Of a stretch of 64,000 nucleotides of DNA, positions 1 to 9,730 are shown piece by piece. Each line of letters opens with the position of its first letter. Positions within the stretch are counted from its first letter, which is position 1. A program made the position numbers and the translations under genes. The DNA is from Roseiarcus sp963764955 (GTDB lineage: Bacteria > Pseudomonadota > Alphaproteobacteria > Rhizobiales > Beijerinckiaceae): NCBI GenBank assembly GCA_963764955.1, contig CAVXVE010000070.1, positions 62,001 to 126,000 on the forward strand, given 5' to 3'. Below the pieces are notes generated by a model. It searched no databases, was not told the origin of the DNA, and saw nothing but the letters and a program-made list of their open reading frames with translations.

Positions 1-505
1 GCAGCGACCGTCCGAGCGCCGAGACCACGCCCGCGGTCACGGTGGCGTCGAAGCCGAGCGGATTGCCGATGGCGATTGCGATCTGGCCACGCTTGAGCCT
101 GGCGCTGTCGCCGAGTTTGGCTGCGGGCAGAGAGACGTCGGCTTCGACCCTCAAGAGCGCAAGGTCGGTGTCCGGATCGTCGCCGAGCACGCGCGCCTGC
201 AAGTCGCGGCCTTCGAGCGTGATGAGATTGACCATCCGCGAGCTCTGCACGACATGGCTGTTGGTGAGGGCGAGACCATCGGAGGAAATGATGACGCCGG
301 AGCCGGAGCCCGCGCTGCGGCCCTGCTTGCGCACGTCGATGCGCACCACGCTCGGGCCGACCCGCTCCACGACGTCGCTGACCACGCGCGAATAGTCGTC
401 AAGCAGAGCTCCGTCATTGGGGGCAGAGGCGGCGCCGGGACCCTGCCCGAGGTTTTCGGAATCGAGCGTCAAAGTTGGGGTGGGAATTGGGGAAGGTTCG
501 ATCAT
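1..505 (-). CDS. HtrA/DegP-type serine protease, N-terminal part (runs off the left edge)
   Basis: Only the first 168 residues are in the window; the C-terminus lies beyond base 1. The translation shows a trypsin-like HtrA core: GSGSGVIISSDG near residues 67-76, the catalytic His in TNSHVV (H84) and the catalytic Asp in DTDLALL (D114), followed by IAIGNPLGFDATVTAGVVSA near 144-163. The catalytic Ser (GNSGG) and any PDZ domains would lie outside. The start is the ATG at 505; the first 40 residues are Pro/Ala/Gly-rich with no clear signal peptide. Family members degrade or refold damaged envelope proteins, or act as cytoplasmic proteases. Without the PDZ part it cannot be assigned to DegP, DegQ or a short HtrA. 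The next gene is divergent. Confidence 0.85.
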   Translation of the reverse strand, partial: MIEPSPIPTPTLTLDSENLGQGPGAASAPNDGALLDDYSRVVSDVVERVGPSVVRIDVRKQGRSAGSGSGVIISSDGLALTNSHVVQSSRMVNLITLEGRDLQARVLGDDPDTDLALLRVEADVSLPAAKLGDSARLKRGQIAIAIGNPLGFDATVTAGVVSALGRSL

Positions 506-695
506 TGCGGCGATATGGTGACGGCGGTTGCGACGCGCAAGCAGGGGCGCTCTGAACCGGGGACGCGCCGGGCGGCCCCCGCTGAACTTGCCAGCTTTGA
601 GCAAATGGACCAGATATCGGCGGAATCCCGGCCCCCAGGAGTCGGATCGCTGAAATCCGGGCTCGGGCGCGAGCCCGCGCGAAACAGAAGGCGAT

Positions 696-1547
696 ATGGC
701 GCTAACCGATTCGGCGACATTGTCTCCAGAGCTGCGTTCCGCTCCGCCGTCGGCGAGCAGCGCGCTAGCCCTGAGCGCAGCCGTGATCTGTCTCAATGAG
801 GCGGCCTGCATTGGCAAATGCCTGGAAAGCCTGACCGGCTTCGCGGAGATTGTCGTCGTCGATTCCGGCTCGTCGGATGGGACGCTCGCGATCGTGGAAG
901 AGTTCGCGGTGCGCGGCTTTCCGATTCGGCTCATCCGTCAGCCCTGGCTCGGCTATGCGCTGCAGAAGCAGTTCGCGCTCGACCAGGCGAGCGAGCCCTG
1001 GGTCTTCAGCATCGACGCGGACGAATGGCTGGACGACGAGCTGCGCGCCGCGCTGCCGCGGCTGATGGCGGCCGACGAGTCGGTCGCCGGCTGGAAGGTG
1101 CGCCGTTCGCTCACATTGTACGGGCAGGCGAAGCCGGTCAGCCGCTGGACACGGCCAGAGCATATTTTGCGGCTCGTGCGCCGGGGCAGGGCGCGCTTCG
1201 ATCCCGCCCTCATCGTGCATGAGGGCCTTGTGGCCGATGATGGGCAAACGCCGGTCGCACGAGACGGCTTGCTCAGGCACGAGCGCAGCCTGCCCCTGAA
1301 CGAGCAGATGAAAAAGGAAATCGTTTACGCGCGACTCAAGGCCGAGCAGCGGCTGAAGCAGGGGCGGAAGCCGTCGACGCTCAAGCTCGTGTTCAATCCG
1401 CCGATCTATTTCCTGCGCATCTTCTTCTTCAACAGGTTTTTCCTGTGCGGATGGGCGGGCTTCATCCACGCGGCGACCGGCGCGATCTATTCTCTCATGA
1501 CCGAATCGATCCATCGGCAGTTGTATTACGCGCGAAGAGAGCGCTGA
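696..1547 (+). CDS. Glycosyltransferase family 2, LPS core type
   Basis: A 283-residue GT-A-fold glycosyltransferase. After about 25 variable residues come the nucleotide-sugar binding start AAVICLNEAACIGKCLESL and the motif VVVDSGSSDGT. The metal-binding DxD is seen as SIDADEW near residue 108. The C-terminal part is hydrophobic and aromatic near residues 235-270, consistent with membrane association. It resembles the WaaE/KdtX-like enzymes that add a sugar to the inner LPS core. It lies 40 bases upstream of the lpcC-like gene on the same strand, which supports an LPS core role. The ATG at 696 has AGAAGG four bases upstream. The donor and acceptor sugars cannot be told from sequence. Confidence 0.85.
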   Translation: MALTDSATLSPELRSAPPSASSALALSAAVICLNEAACIGKCLESLTGFAEIVVVDSGSSDGTLAIVEEFAVRGFPIRLIRQPWLGYALQKQFALDQASEPWVFSIDADEWLDDELRAALPRLMAADESVAGWKVRRSLTLYGQAKPVSRWTRPEHILRLVRRGRARFDPALIVHEGLVADDGQTPVARDGLLRHERSLPLNEQMKKEIVYARLKAEQRLKQGRKPSTLKLVFNPPIYFLRIFFFNRFFLCGWAGFIHAATGAIYSLMTESIHRQLYYARRER

Positions 1548-1587
1548 CGCGCTTTTCTTCGGCGGCGATGCGATCGGGCGAGGCGGG

Positions 1588-2814
1588 ATGAGCCTTAAAT
1601 TCGACGATGAGGCCCTCGACGCGCTGGAGGTCGTCATTCCCAATCTGAATTGGCGCTATTCGGGCGGCACGGCGGTCAATCGCACGATCGCGCCGCTGAT
1701 CGCCGAGCGCTGGCGGGCGGCGTGGCTCGGGCCGGACCGGCCGGACGGGATCGAGGGCCTTACCTTGCGCGATCTCGTGCGGCTGCGCTTCCGTCGGCCT
1801 GCCCACGGCAAGGTCCGCATCTGGCATGCGCGCCGCAACGTCGAGATGATCGTCGGGCTCTTGCTCAATCTGCTCGGCTATCGCTTCGCGCTGATTTTCA
1901 ATTCGGCTTCCCAGCGCAAGAAGACGTGGCTCACCCACTTTCTCATCGCGCGCATGAACGCAGTGATCGCGACCAGCGAGCTTGCGGCGCAATATCTGCG
2001 GCGCCCCGCGACGGTCATTCTGCACGGCATCGACGTCGATCTCTATTCGCCCCCCGCCGACCGGCGCGCGGCTTTCGGCGAGACGGGTCTGCCGGGCAAA
2101 TATGCGATCGGAACGTTCGGCCGGGTGCGAAAGCAGAAAGGCAGCGATCTGTTCGTCGAGGCGATGCGCCGGCTATTGCCGCGCTATCCGGATTTCTGCG
2201 CCGTGGTGGTCGGCCTTACCACCGTCGACAATCTGCCTTTCGTGGAAGGACTGAAGCGTGAGATCGAGGTCGCGGGCCTCACGAACCGCATCCGTTTCCT
2301 GGGCGAATTGCCGGTCGAGGAGGTGCCGCTCTGGTATCAGCGAATCTCGATCTATGTGTTCGCCTCGCGGGTCGAGGGCTTCGGACTTACGATGCTCGAG
2401 GCGATGGCGGCGGGCGACGCCGTCGTCGCGGCGCGCGCGGGCGCGGCGGAAATGATCATCACCGACGGAGCCGACGGCGTCCTTGCGCCGGTCGATGACG
2501 TCGAGGCGCTTGTCGCGGCGCTCGAGCCGCTCATGCGCGAGCCCGAACGCATCGAGGCGATCGGCGCGCGCGCCCGCGCGCGGGTCGTCAGCGCCTTCAG
2601 CCGTGACCGCGAGGCCGATGAGATCAGCGCGGTCTACCGGCAGGTTTGGGGGGCGAAACGGTTAGAACAGGCTCCGTCAGAAATGCATGGCAAGACGGAT
2701 GGCGCCGGATCTGTAGAGGATCACGCCGCCAAGTCCGATGAGAATGAAGGGCAAGAGAATGTGCCCGTAGCGCCACAGAGGCCTGCCCAGCGGGGTGCGC
2801 CTGACCAGCCATAG
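1588..2814 (+). CDS. lpcC: LPS core mannosyltransferase LpcC-like (GT4 family)
   Basis: A GT-B-fold, GT4 glycosyltransferase closely resembling rhizobial LpcC, which transfers mannose onto the Kdo-lipid A inner core. Family features are the N-terminal NWRYSGGTAVNR, IWHARRN, the HGIDVDLYSPP linker, the GTFGRVRKQKGSD sugar-nucleotide domain start and the EGFGLTMLEAMAAG motif (E-x7-E). LpcC proteins normally end soon after the EISAVYRQ region near residue 352. Here the frame stays open for about 55 more residues that look non-native and overlap the convergent CadD-like gene by 138 bases. The tail may be an artefact of a lost or frameshifted stop, since a TAG lies out of frame near 2662. It forms a likely two-gene unit with the preceding GT2 gene. 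Confidence 0.85.
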   Translation: MSLKFDDEALDALEVVIPNLNWRYSGGTAVNRTIAPLIAERWRAAWLGPDRPDGIEGLTLRDLVRLRFRRPAHGKVRIWHARRNVEMIVGLLLNLLGYRFALIFNSASQRKKTWLTHFLIARMNAVIATSELAAQYLRRPATVILHGIDVDLYSPPADRRAAFGETGLPGKYAIGTFGRVRKQKGSDLFVEAMRRLLPRYPDFCAVVVGLTTVDNLPFVEGLKREIEVAGLTNRIRFLGELPVEEVPLWYQRISIYVFASRVEGFGLTMLEAMAAGDAVVAARAGAAEMIITDGADGVLAPVDDVEALVAALEPLMREPERIEAIGARARARVVSAFSRDREADEISAVYRQVWGAKRLEQAPSEMHGKTDGAGSVEDHAAKSDENEGQENVPVAPQRPAQRGAPDQP

Positions 2815-3261
2815 CGCGACAAAGCACCAAAGAATCGTCAGCACGGCGAAGACCGCCACGGTTGCGGCGATTTCCAGAGGCCGCTGGCTCGCGAAGATCG
2901 GCGTATAGGCGGCTATGTTGTCCCCTCCGTTCACGAGCGTGATGGCCGCGACCTGCAGGATGCCGGCGCCTGTCGGCTGTCTTTCGTCCTCGCTCTTCCC
3001 CAAGCGCACGAGCCTCATGATTCCAACGGCGATCGGCGCCACGCCAAGCAAGCCCACATGCGCGGGCGAGATCATGAGAGCGGCGATCGCGGCCGACAGG
3101 CTGATCGCGACGATGATCGCCATCCCGAGGATCTGGCCAGCGATAACGTGGCGATGCGAGAAGCTTCGGTCGGAGAAGTAGCCGACGAGCAGGAACAGAT
3201 CGTCGATATTCGTCGATGCGAAGACTCCGATCGACAGCAGGGCGAGCGGGAAAACGCTCAC
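2677..3261 (-). CDS. CadD-like cadmium resistance transporter
   Basis: A 194-residue membrane protein of the CadD family (LysE superfamily). It has about five hydrophobic segments with the family pattern ASTNIDDLFLLVGYFSDRS near the N-terminus and TLVNGGDNIAAYTPIFA in the middle; acidic residues in NIDD and NGGDN are conserved. Family members are linked to cadmium or other cation export. I chose the GTG at 3261 because the CadD homology begins there; the longer reading frame back to 3372 would overlap the upstream oxygenase gene and adds unlikely Arg-rich sequence. It lies 55 bases downstream of the oxygenase gene and may be cotranscribed with it. Its 3' end overlaps the tail of the convergent lpcC-like gene. 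Confidence 0.8.
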   Translation of the reverse strand: MSVFPLALLSIGVFASTNIDDLFLLVGYFSDRSFSHRHVIAGQILGMAIIVAISLSAAIAALMISPAHVGLLGVAPIAVGIMRLVRLGKSEDERQPTGAGILQVAAITLVNGGDNIAAYTPIFASQRPLEIAATVAVFAVLTILWCFVALWLVRRTPLGRPLWRYGHILLPFILIGLGGVILYRSGAIRLAMHF

Positions 3262-3316
3262 GAAGCGTCGGGCTTCTCGCGAAGACGGCGCAGCCCCGGC
3301 TTCTCGTATGATCCAG

Positions 3317-3961
3317 TCAGGCCGCGCTCGGCCGCATCGCGGCGATGAGCCGCTTGATCGGCGCCGACACATGGTGGCGCAGCATCGCCATCCGGCGATC
3401 GCCTTCCGAGGTCACCCAATTGAACTGGATGACCCGCCGCTCGCCGGCGAAGGGCTTGTGCCCGTGCCATGAATTGTCGGACCGCTTGAACGCCAGAAGC
3501 GTCCCCTCGACCGGAGGAACCTCCATGATCATGTCGTCGAGATTATCTCCCGACCTGAGGAGCCGCAGGCGCCCGCCGGAATTCTCCCAGGCGGGGTTCA
3601 TGTAGATGAGGATCGTGATGATCTTGCTTTTGGTGTCGGTATGGATGCGTCCGTCCTTCTGGCTGCACTGACCGCGAACGGTGATCGTGGTCGGCCGTCC
3701 CGCGAGCGCGAGGTCGAACTTATCCTCGAAAACTTCGCGGAATTCGTCGCTCTCCAGTTCGTCGAGGAATTCGCGGAACGCGGGCCCATAGGAAAGCTGC
3801 GCGACAGGAAAGCTGCCGCCCTCGGAGATCTTCGGATAGTCGGCGTTGATCTGCGCGCGCGCCTCGGGGCGAACGAAGCCCGGAACGACGAAATACTCGA
3901 ACGGCTCTCGGGTCAGAGCGACCGCTTTCAGGGCGTCGAGGTCGAGGGTGCGCAAACTCAT
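3317..3961 (-). CDS. 2-oxoglutarate-Fe(II) dioxygenase family protein (prolyl-hydroxylase-like)
   Basis: A 214-residue double-stranded beta-helix dioxygenase. The iron ligands are visible as GRIHTDTKS (H107, D109) and SWHGHKPF (H166 or H168), followed by ERRVIQFNW, whose Arg would bind 2-oxoglutarate. Proteins with this pattern are annotated as 2OG-Fe(II) oxygenases and often sit beside polysaccharide genes. The substrate is unknown. The ATG at 3961 starts the homologous part (MSLRTLDLD); an in-frame ATG 60 bases upstream would add only a basic leader. Downstream on the same strand is the CadD-like gene. The roughly 225 bases upstream hold no gene. Confidence 0.85.
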   Translation of the reverse strand: MSLRTLDLDALKAVALTREPFEYFVVPGFVRPEARAQINADYPKISEGGSFPVAQLSYGPAFREFLDELESDEFREVFEDKFDLALAGRPTTITVRGQCSQKDGRIHTDTKSKIITILIYMNPAWENSGGRLRLLRSGDNLDDMIMEVPPVEGTLLAFKRSDNSWHGHKPFAGERRVIQFNWVTSEGDRRMAMLRHHVSAPIKRLIAAMRPSAA

Positions 3962-4186
3962 GTGACGGTTCCGGGAACGGTGAATTGGCCGCCTTTTAGA
4001 TTGCGGGGTTCGGCGCGTCAAAAGCAGGTTTTCGAGCCGCTCTCTGCGTCGTTTCGCTGCCGCGAACCGGCAACACGTTTCCGACCCAAGCGACTCGAGG
4101 GCGACGGATTGCCACGCCGACCCGCCCCAATCGCCCGGGGGATTGTTCAGCCGCCGCGCCGCGATTGCGCCGCCGACCCTGCTCCT

Positions 4187-5446
4187 CTATTTCCGCGGCG
4201 ATTCGCCCTTTCCGGCGGGCGTTACAAAGCCGCTGCCGGTGATGGCGTAGACTGTACCCGAGGGTACGGGTAGCACGCCGCCCTCCTCCGTCGTACCGAT
4301 GAGATTGCCGTTGGCGTCGGCGAGTAGGCCGCCCAATGGCGTTAGGCCGGTCGCTCGTCTGTTGAGCAACGCCAGGATGGTTGGAACGCTGGCGTAACCG
4401 AGGGGAGTCTTGGCGATCTCGAACGCTCCGTGCGGGCCCGCGCCGAAGAGATTGCCGTTGGCGTCAGCGATCACGCCGGCGCGAAAGAACCCGACAAGGG
4501 ATCCGTCGAAGCTGCTGAGGGTTGTCGGCGCGCTGGCGTAGCCGCTGGCGGTTTTGGCGAGCTCGAACACCGTGCCAAGCGGACGCTGCCGGCCCGGATC
4601 GCCGCTCTCCGTCGTGCCGAAGAGATTGCCATCGGCGTCGGCGATCAGGGTGGCCATGGGCTCGGCGCCATTGGTTCCATTGAAGCTAACCAGCGTAGTC
4701 GGGGCGTTGGCGTAACCGCTCGCAGTCTTTGCGATCTCGAACACCGTGCCGCGCCCACTCGCCCCACCCAGAGAGGTGGTGCCGAAAAGATTACCGTTCC
4801 CGTCGCTCAACAGACCGCCTGCGGGTTCAGCGCCGTCAGCGCCATTGAAGCCGACCAGAGTGATTGGAGCGTTCGCGTAGCCGCTGGAAGTCTTTGTGAT
4901 TTCGAACACGGTGCCGAGGTTGCGCGCGCCGCCTCGGGTCGTCGTGCTGAAGAGATTGCCATTCGCGTCGATGATCAGGGCGGCCACCGGATCCGCGCCA
5001 TTGGGCCCATTGAAGCTGGCCAGGGTGGTCGGCGTGTTGGCGTAGCCGCCTGCGGTCTTTGCGATCTCAAACACGACGCCAACTTTATTCGCTCCGCCGA
5101 GCTCGGCTGTGCCGAAGAGGTTGCCGTCCGAGTCGAAGACAAGGGCCGCCGTGGGCCGAGCGCCGTCAGCGCCATTGAAGCTGACGAGAGTGGTTGAAGC
5201 GTTCGCGTAGCCGCTGGAAGTCTTAGCGATTTCAAACACCGTGCCTCGACCGTTCGCCCCACCTAAAGTCGTCGTGCCGAAGAGGTTGCCGTTGGCGTCG
5301 GCGATCAACCCCGCATACGGAGCCTCGCCGTTGGTCCCATTGAAATTGACCAGGCGAATCAAATCGGCCGCGCGCGACGCGGACGGCGCGAGAACAAACG
5401 CTGCGAGACCCGATACCGCGAACAGTGACGGAAGCATCTTGCCCAT
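4187..5446 (-). CDS. Secreted GloVer-type tandem repeat protein
   Basis: A 419-residue exported protein made almost entirely of about seven imperfect repeats of roughly 55 residues. Each repeat carries a core like DANGNLFGTTxxGG, then GTVFEIAKTxxGYANAPTTL and xSFNG. This matches the 'Gloeo/Verruco' repeat family seen in cyanobacteria, Verrucomicrobia and other bacteria, which probably folds as a beta-propeller or beta-solenoid. An N-terminal signal peptide is clear (MGKMLPSLFAVSGLAAFVLA, with ASRA before the mature ADLIRL). I chose the ATG at 5446 because GAGGGG lies seven bases upstream; an ATG at 5476 is possible. The last repeat is degenerate and there is no obvious C-terminal anchor. Function unknown; surface or periplasmic location is inferred. 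Confidence 0.85.
   Translation of the reverse strand: MGKMLPSLFAVSGLAAFVLAPSASRAADLIRLVNFNGTNGEAPYAGLIADANGNLFGTTTLGGANGRGTVFEIAKTSSGYANASTTLVSFNGADGARPTAALVFDSDGNLFGTAELGGANKVGVVFEIAKTAGGYANTPTTLASFNGPNGADPVAALIIDANGNLFSTTTRGGARNLGTVFEITKTSSGYANAPITLVGFNGADGAEPAGGLLSDGNGNLFGTTSLGGASGRGTVFEIAKTASGYANAPTTLVSFNGTNGAEPMATLIADADGNLFGTTESGDPGRQRPLGTVFELAKTASGYASAPTTLSSFDGSLVGFFRAGVIADANGNLFGAGPHGAFEIAKTPLGYASVPTILALLNRRATGLTPLGGLLADANGNLIGTTEEGGVLPVPSGTVYAITGSGFVTPAGKGESPRK
4250..5370 (-). repeat. Seven in-gene tandem repeats of about 165 bases
   Basis: The repeats encode the 55-residue GloVer units of the secreted protein at 4187-5446. Units 1-5 are most alike; units 6 and 7, nearest the 3' end of the gene, have diverged and unit 6 is shorter. 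The conserved DNA core encodes ANGNLFGT and the FEIAKT block. Limits are approximate. Confidence 0.75.
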
Positions 5447-5572
5447 TGCTATCCCCTCTTTGAATTTTGTCTCCATCGGCCGTCGTGGCGTCGATACAGA
5501 CCTACCACGTCGGAGCCTTAGTCGCTCGTGTCGCGTCCTCTCATCCAGACAATTGTCAGAAGCTTGCCACCG

Positions 5573-8500
5573 TTACACACGCCCCTTGGCCAGCGCCGCG
5601 AGGATCGCCCGCGCGCGATCGCCCGCGAAGGCGGCGGCGACATCCGGGTCCGCCTTGAGGCGCCAGTTGGGGCGCTCGCGATCCGTCCCGGGCAGGTTGG
5701 TCTGGACGGTCTCGCCGATGAGGTCGTCGAACTGGGCGTGAGCGAGGATCGAGCCCGCGCCCCCGATGAAGGCGTGGACCGCCGCGGCGAGCGCATCGGA
5801 GAGCGGCGCTTCCTCGCTTGGCGCCGAGCCAATGAGACCCGCGGCGAGAAGCGCGGCGACGAGGCTCTCCTTCTCCTCGCGCCGCGCAGCGACCGCCGCG
5901 CCGACCTCGGCCTGGGTCAGAAAGCCGAGCATGAGCCGCTCGCCGATGTCGGCGCCTTGCCACCAGCCGGCGAGGGTCGCCAGATCGTGCGTGGCGACGC
6001 AGGCGACCGAGGTCGGCGGATAGAGTTCCGGCGGACGCACGCGAGCGCCATCGCGCTCGAACCGCAACACCCGCATACCCTGGACGTTGGCGCGGGTCAT
6101 CCGATCGCGGAAGCCCTCCGGCACCGTGCCGAGGTCCTCGCCGACCACCATGCACTCGGCGCGTTGGCTTTCGAGCGCGAGGTGGCCGAGGAGATCGTCG
6201 ATCGGATAGGAGAGGTAGGCGCCTTCCGCGGGACGGGCGCCGGCGGGGATCAGGAAGAGGCGCTTGAGCCCCATTGCGTGATCGATGCGCAGCATGCCCG
6301 CGTGGCGCATGTTGGCGCGATAGACAGCGCTCAGCGAGGCCCAGCCCTCGCGCGCGGCGGCCAGCGGATTGAGCGCCGGCAGGCTCCAGTTCTGGCCTTG
6401 CACGGAGAACGGATCGGGCGGCGCGCCGATGGTGACGCCGCGCGCGAGCGCCCCGGCGTGCGCCCAGGATTCGGCGCCGTCCGGGGCGGCCCCGACAGCA
6501 AGATCGCGATAGAAGCCGATCTCGAGGCCGCGGCTCCGCGCGCGCTCCGCGGCCCGCTCGAGCTGGCGGTCGGCGAGCCACTGGCAGAACAGGGCGAACT
6601 CGAAGCCGTGGCGGTTGCGCTCGATCGTCCGGTCGATCGCTTTGGGGTCGCCGTCGCGCAGATCGTGGGGCCAAACCCGCCAGTCCTCGCTCGCCTCCAC
6701 GTCCGCGGCGGCCTGGAAGGCGGCGAAACGCCGCAAGGCTTCGCCGCCCGATCTCGCGAACGCATGGTAACCGGCGATGAGCGGATCGGCGGGCCTCGCC
6801 TCGCGCAGGCGGGCGAACGCCGCGCTTCGCGCTTCGAGCGCCGCGCGCTTGGCGCGCCACACCTCGACGTACTCGACATATCTGGTCGTCGACGCGGCGG
6901 CGAAAGCAGGCGCCAGCGCCTCCAGCGCGGCGCTCAGCGCCTCGTCCCTCGGCAGGCCTGCGTCGTCGAGCGCGTCGATGAAGATCGGATCGACGAAGCG
7001 GCGATCCGAAGGGTAGTAGGGGCTCGCCCGCTCCCGATCGCGCGGAAACAGCATATGCAGCGGGCTTAAGCCCAGATAGGCCGCCCCCGCGGCGCCGGCC
7101 GTCTCGCCCGCGCGGGCGAGCGCCGAAAAGTCGCCGATCCCCTGGTCGTGGCCGTCCGCGCCCGCGCGATGGAGCGCGTAGAGCTGAGCGGCGACGCCAA
7201 AGCGTTTGCGCAACGCCGCTTTGTGGCTGTAGGCCTCGGGCGGCGCGATGGTGAGCGCGCATTCGACGCCGCCGACAACGAGGCGGTAGCGGCCGATCGG
7301 CAGCTTCGGCAGCGCGATCCCGCGCTCGGAGACGGAGCGTCCGTCGGGCAGGTCGCGCCGCAAGCCCTCCGCAGGCTCGACGGCCCATTCGGCGACGGCG
7401 CCGTCCTCGCGCACGATCCGCGCGTCGGTCTGCGCGGGGCGTGTCGCGCAACGGCGCGACAAGCGGCTCATCGACGCGCAGCACGAGCGAGAAGGGCAGG
7501 CGGCGGCGCTCGGTGTCATCGACGAGCCGGGTCAGGCTTTCGCGCGCCTGCGCCTCGCTTGCAACATCGAGGCCGACCGCCTCAAGAAGCGCGATCTTGG
7601 TTTCCGCTGAAACGATCGTGCGTTTGCCGCTGACGTCAAACCATTCCGCGGCGATGCCCGCCTCGCTCGCAAGCTTGTCGATCGTCTCGACGGCGGGCGG
7701 TCCGGAATGAAGACCGCCGCTCGCGATCGGCGCCTCCGCGACAATGAGCGAGGAGCGCGCTCGAAGGCGTACGCGGTCGGCAAGCGCGAGCCACCGTTCG
7801 GGCAGGCTCGGATCATGCGTGTCGATGAGAATACGCCACGCCATTCCAGCGCGCGGCGGCGGCAAGCGAACTTCTGCATTGTCGCTGGAGCGGTTCATGG
7901 CCACGGCGGCGCGATCGACGCCGTCGCCCTGCGGCGTCGCGAAGACGGCGACGAAGACCGCGCCCTCGGGATCGCTCCACCCGCTCTGTGTCATCGCGCC
8001 ATCGGCGTCGCGCCATTCGACGTCGGGGAGCTGGCTCGCGTCGAACGGCGAGCCGGTCAGGAAAGCGTCGCGCGACAGCGCGGAATTGGCGCGGCGAGCC
8101 GCGATCAGGCGCGCGGTGAAGGCCACCAGCGAGGCGTCGGCGGCGGACCAGTCGATCGCGCTTGTCGCGTTGTCCTGGGCGTAGGCGTTGTTGTTGCCGC
8201 GCTGGCTGAAGCCGAGCTCCGCGCCCATGCTGAGCATGGGCGTCCCGCGCGAGGCGAGCAACAGCGTCATGAGATTGCGCTCGTCACGCGAGCGCGCCTC
8301 TACGATCGCGGGATCGTCGCTTGGGCCCTCCACGCCGTGATTCCAGCTGAGATTGTTATCCGTCCCGTCGTGATTGTTCTCGCCGTTGGCTTCGTTGTGC
8401 TTGCGGTCGTAGGAGACGAGGTCGCGAAGGGTGAAGCCGTCGTGGGCGACGACGAAATTGACGCCCTTGGACGGCGCCGAGGCGCGCGCGAACAGGTCGC

Positions 8501-9730
8501 GCGAACCGGCCATCCGGGTCGCGACCTCGCCGCGCTGTCCAGGATCGCCACGCCAGAAGCGGCGCGCGGCGTCGCGAAAGCGGTCGTTCCACTCGGCGAA
8601 GGCGGGGCCGAACTGGCCGAGGCGGTAGCCGCCCGGTCCTACGTCCCAGGGTTCGGCGATGAGGCGGGCGTGGCGAGCACGGGATCGGCGGCGAGCGCCT
8701 TAAAGAACGGCGCGTCCGGGTCGAAGCCGCTCGCGCTGCGCCCGAGCGCCGTCCCCAGATCGAAGCGAAAGCCGTCGAAACCGCCGTGGACCATCCAGCG
8801 CCTGAGCGCGCCGATCGCCATCTCGATGACCAGAGGGCGGTCAAGGGCGAGGCAATTTCCGGTGCCGGCGTCGTTGATGTAAAGCGCGGGGTTGCGCGGG
8901 TCGAGGCGGAACCAGGCTTCGTTGTCGAGACCGCGAAACGACAGCGTCGGCCCAAGCTGGTCGCTTTCGCCATTGTGATTGAAGACGACGTCGAGAATGG
9001 CCTCCATGCCCGCGGCGTGCAGGGCGTCGGTCGCGGCGCGAACCTCCTCCCAGCCGCCGGGAGCAAGGCGCGGATCGGGCGAGCCGAACACGACCGCGTT
9101 GTAACCCCATGCGTCCGACAGGCCGAGCGGGGGCATGTGCCGGTCGTCGACGAACGGGTCCGCGGGCATGATCTCGATCGCGGTGACGCCGAGCGCGGTG
9201 AGATGCGCGATCGAGGCGGGATGCGCGAGCCCCGCGAAGGTTCCGCGCGCGGCCTCGGGGATCGCTGGATTGAGGCGGGAGAACCCGCGCAGGTTGAGCT
9301 CGTAGATGATGAGCGCCTCGGGCGCGATGCGCTTGTGGCCAGGCTCCCCGGCAGGCGGCGCCCCGGCGATCGCCTTGGCCGCGTGTGGCCCCGTGTCCTC
9401 GCCGAACACGAACATCGAGGGATGGAGGCGGAACGGCCGGTCGAACCGCCAGGCGTAAGGATCGGCGAGCAGTTTGGACGGGTCGAAGCGGCGTCCCCGC
9501 TGCGGCTCATAAGGGCCCTCGACACGGAAGCCATAGCGCGCGCCGGCGCCGAAGCCAGACGCAACGCCGCGCAGGACGCCGTCGGCGTCGCGCTTCATCG
9601 GCGCGCGAGCAATCTCGCGATTGCTCTCGTACACGCAGAGCGAGGCGCTGTCTGCGTTGGGGAGGACGAGCGCCGCTTCGAGCCCGCGCGCAGAGACGAT
9701 GACGCCGCGTGCGGCCTTCAGATCGGTCAT
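5573..9730 (-). CDS. glgX-malQ: Bifunctional glycogen debranching enzyme GlgX / 4-alpha-glucanotransferase MalQ, with two frameshifts
   Basis: The N-terminal half is a GlgX-type GH13 isoamylase: an N-terminal CBM48-like domain (YGFRVEGPYEP), GFDGFRFDLGTALGR with the nucleophile Asp, AHDGFTLRDLVSYD and NLSWNHG. After the GlgX C-terminal beta domain the frame continues without a stop or start codon into a MalQ (GH77) region: SAETKIALLEAVGLDV, ASPYYPSDRRFVDP, MLRIDHAMGL (nucleophile Asp), EDLGTVPEGF and ATHDLATLAGWW. GlgX trims limit-dextrin branches and MalQ rearranges the released maltodextrins, so a fusion fits. The frame is broken twice: one base missing near 8666-8668, and one extra in the GGGG at 7436-7439. 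Repaired, the protein is about 1385 residues. The start ATG at 9730 overlaps the glgA stop as ATGA. Confidence 0.85.

Noticed and set aside
5528..7069. A 513-codon open frame on the plus strand opposite malQ
   Set aside because: It is a GC-rich antisense shadow: Arg- and Gly-rich, no motif, and the minus strand encodes the clear MalQ domain.
8356..9564. A 402-codon frame inside glgX in another minus-strand frame
   Set aside because: Ser/Arg/Pro-rich frame-shadow of the GlgX half; the GlgX motifs are in the neighbouring frames.
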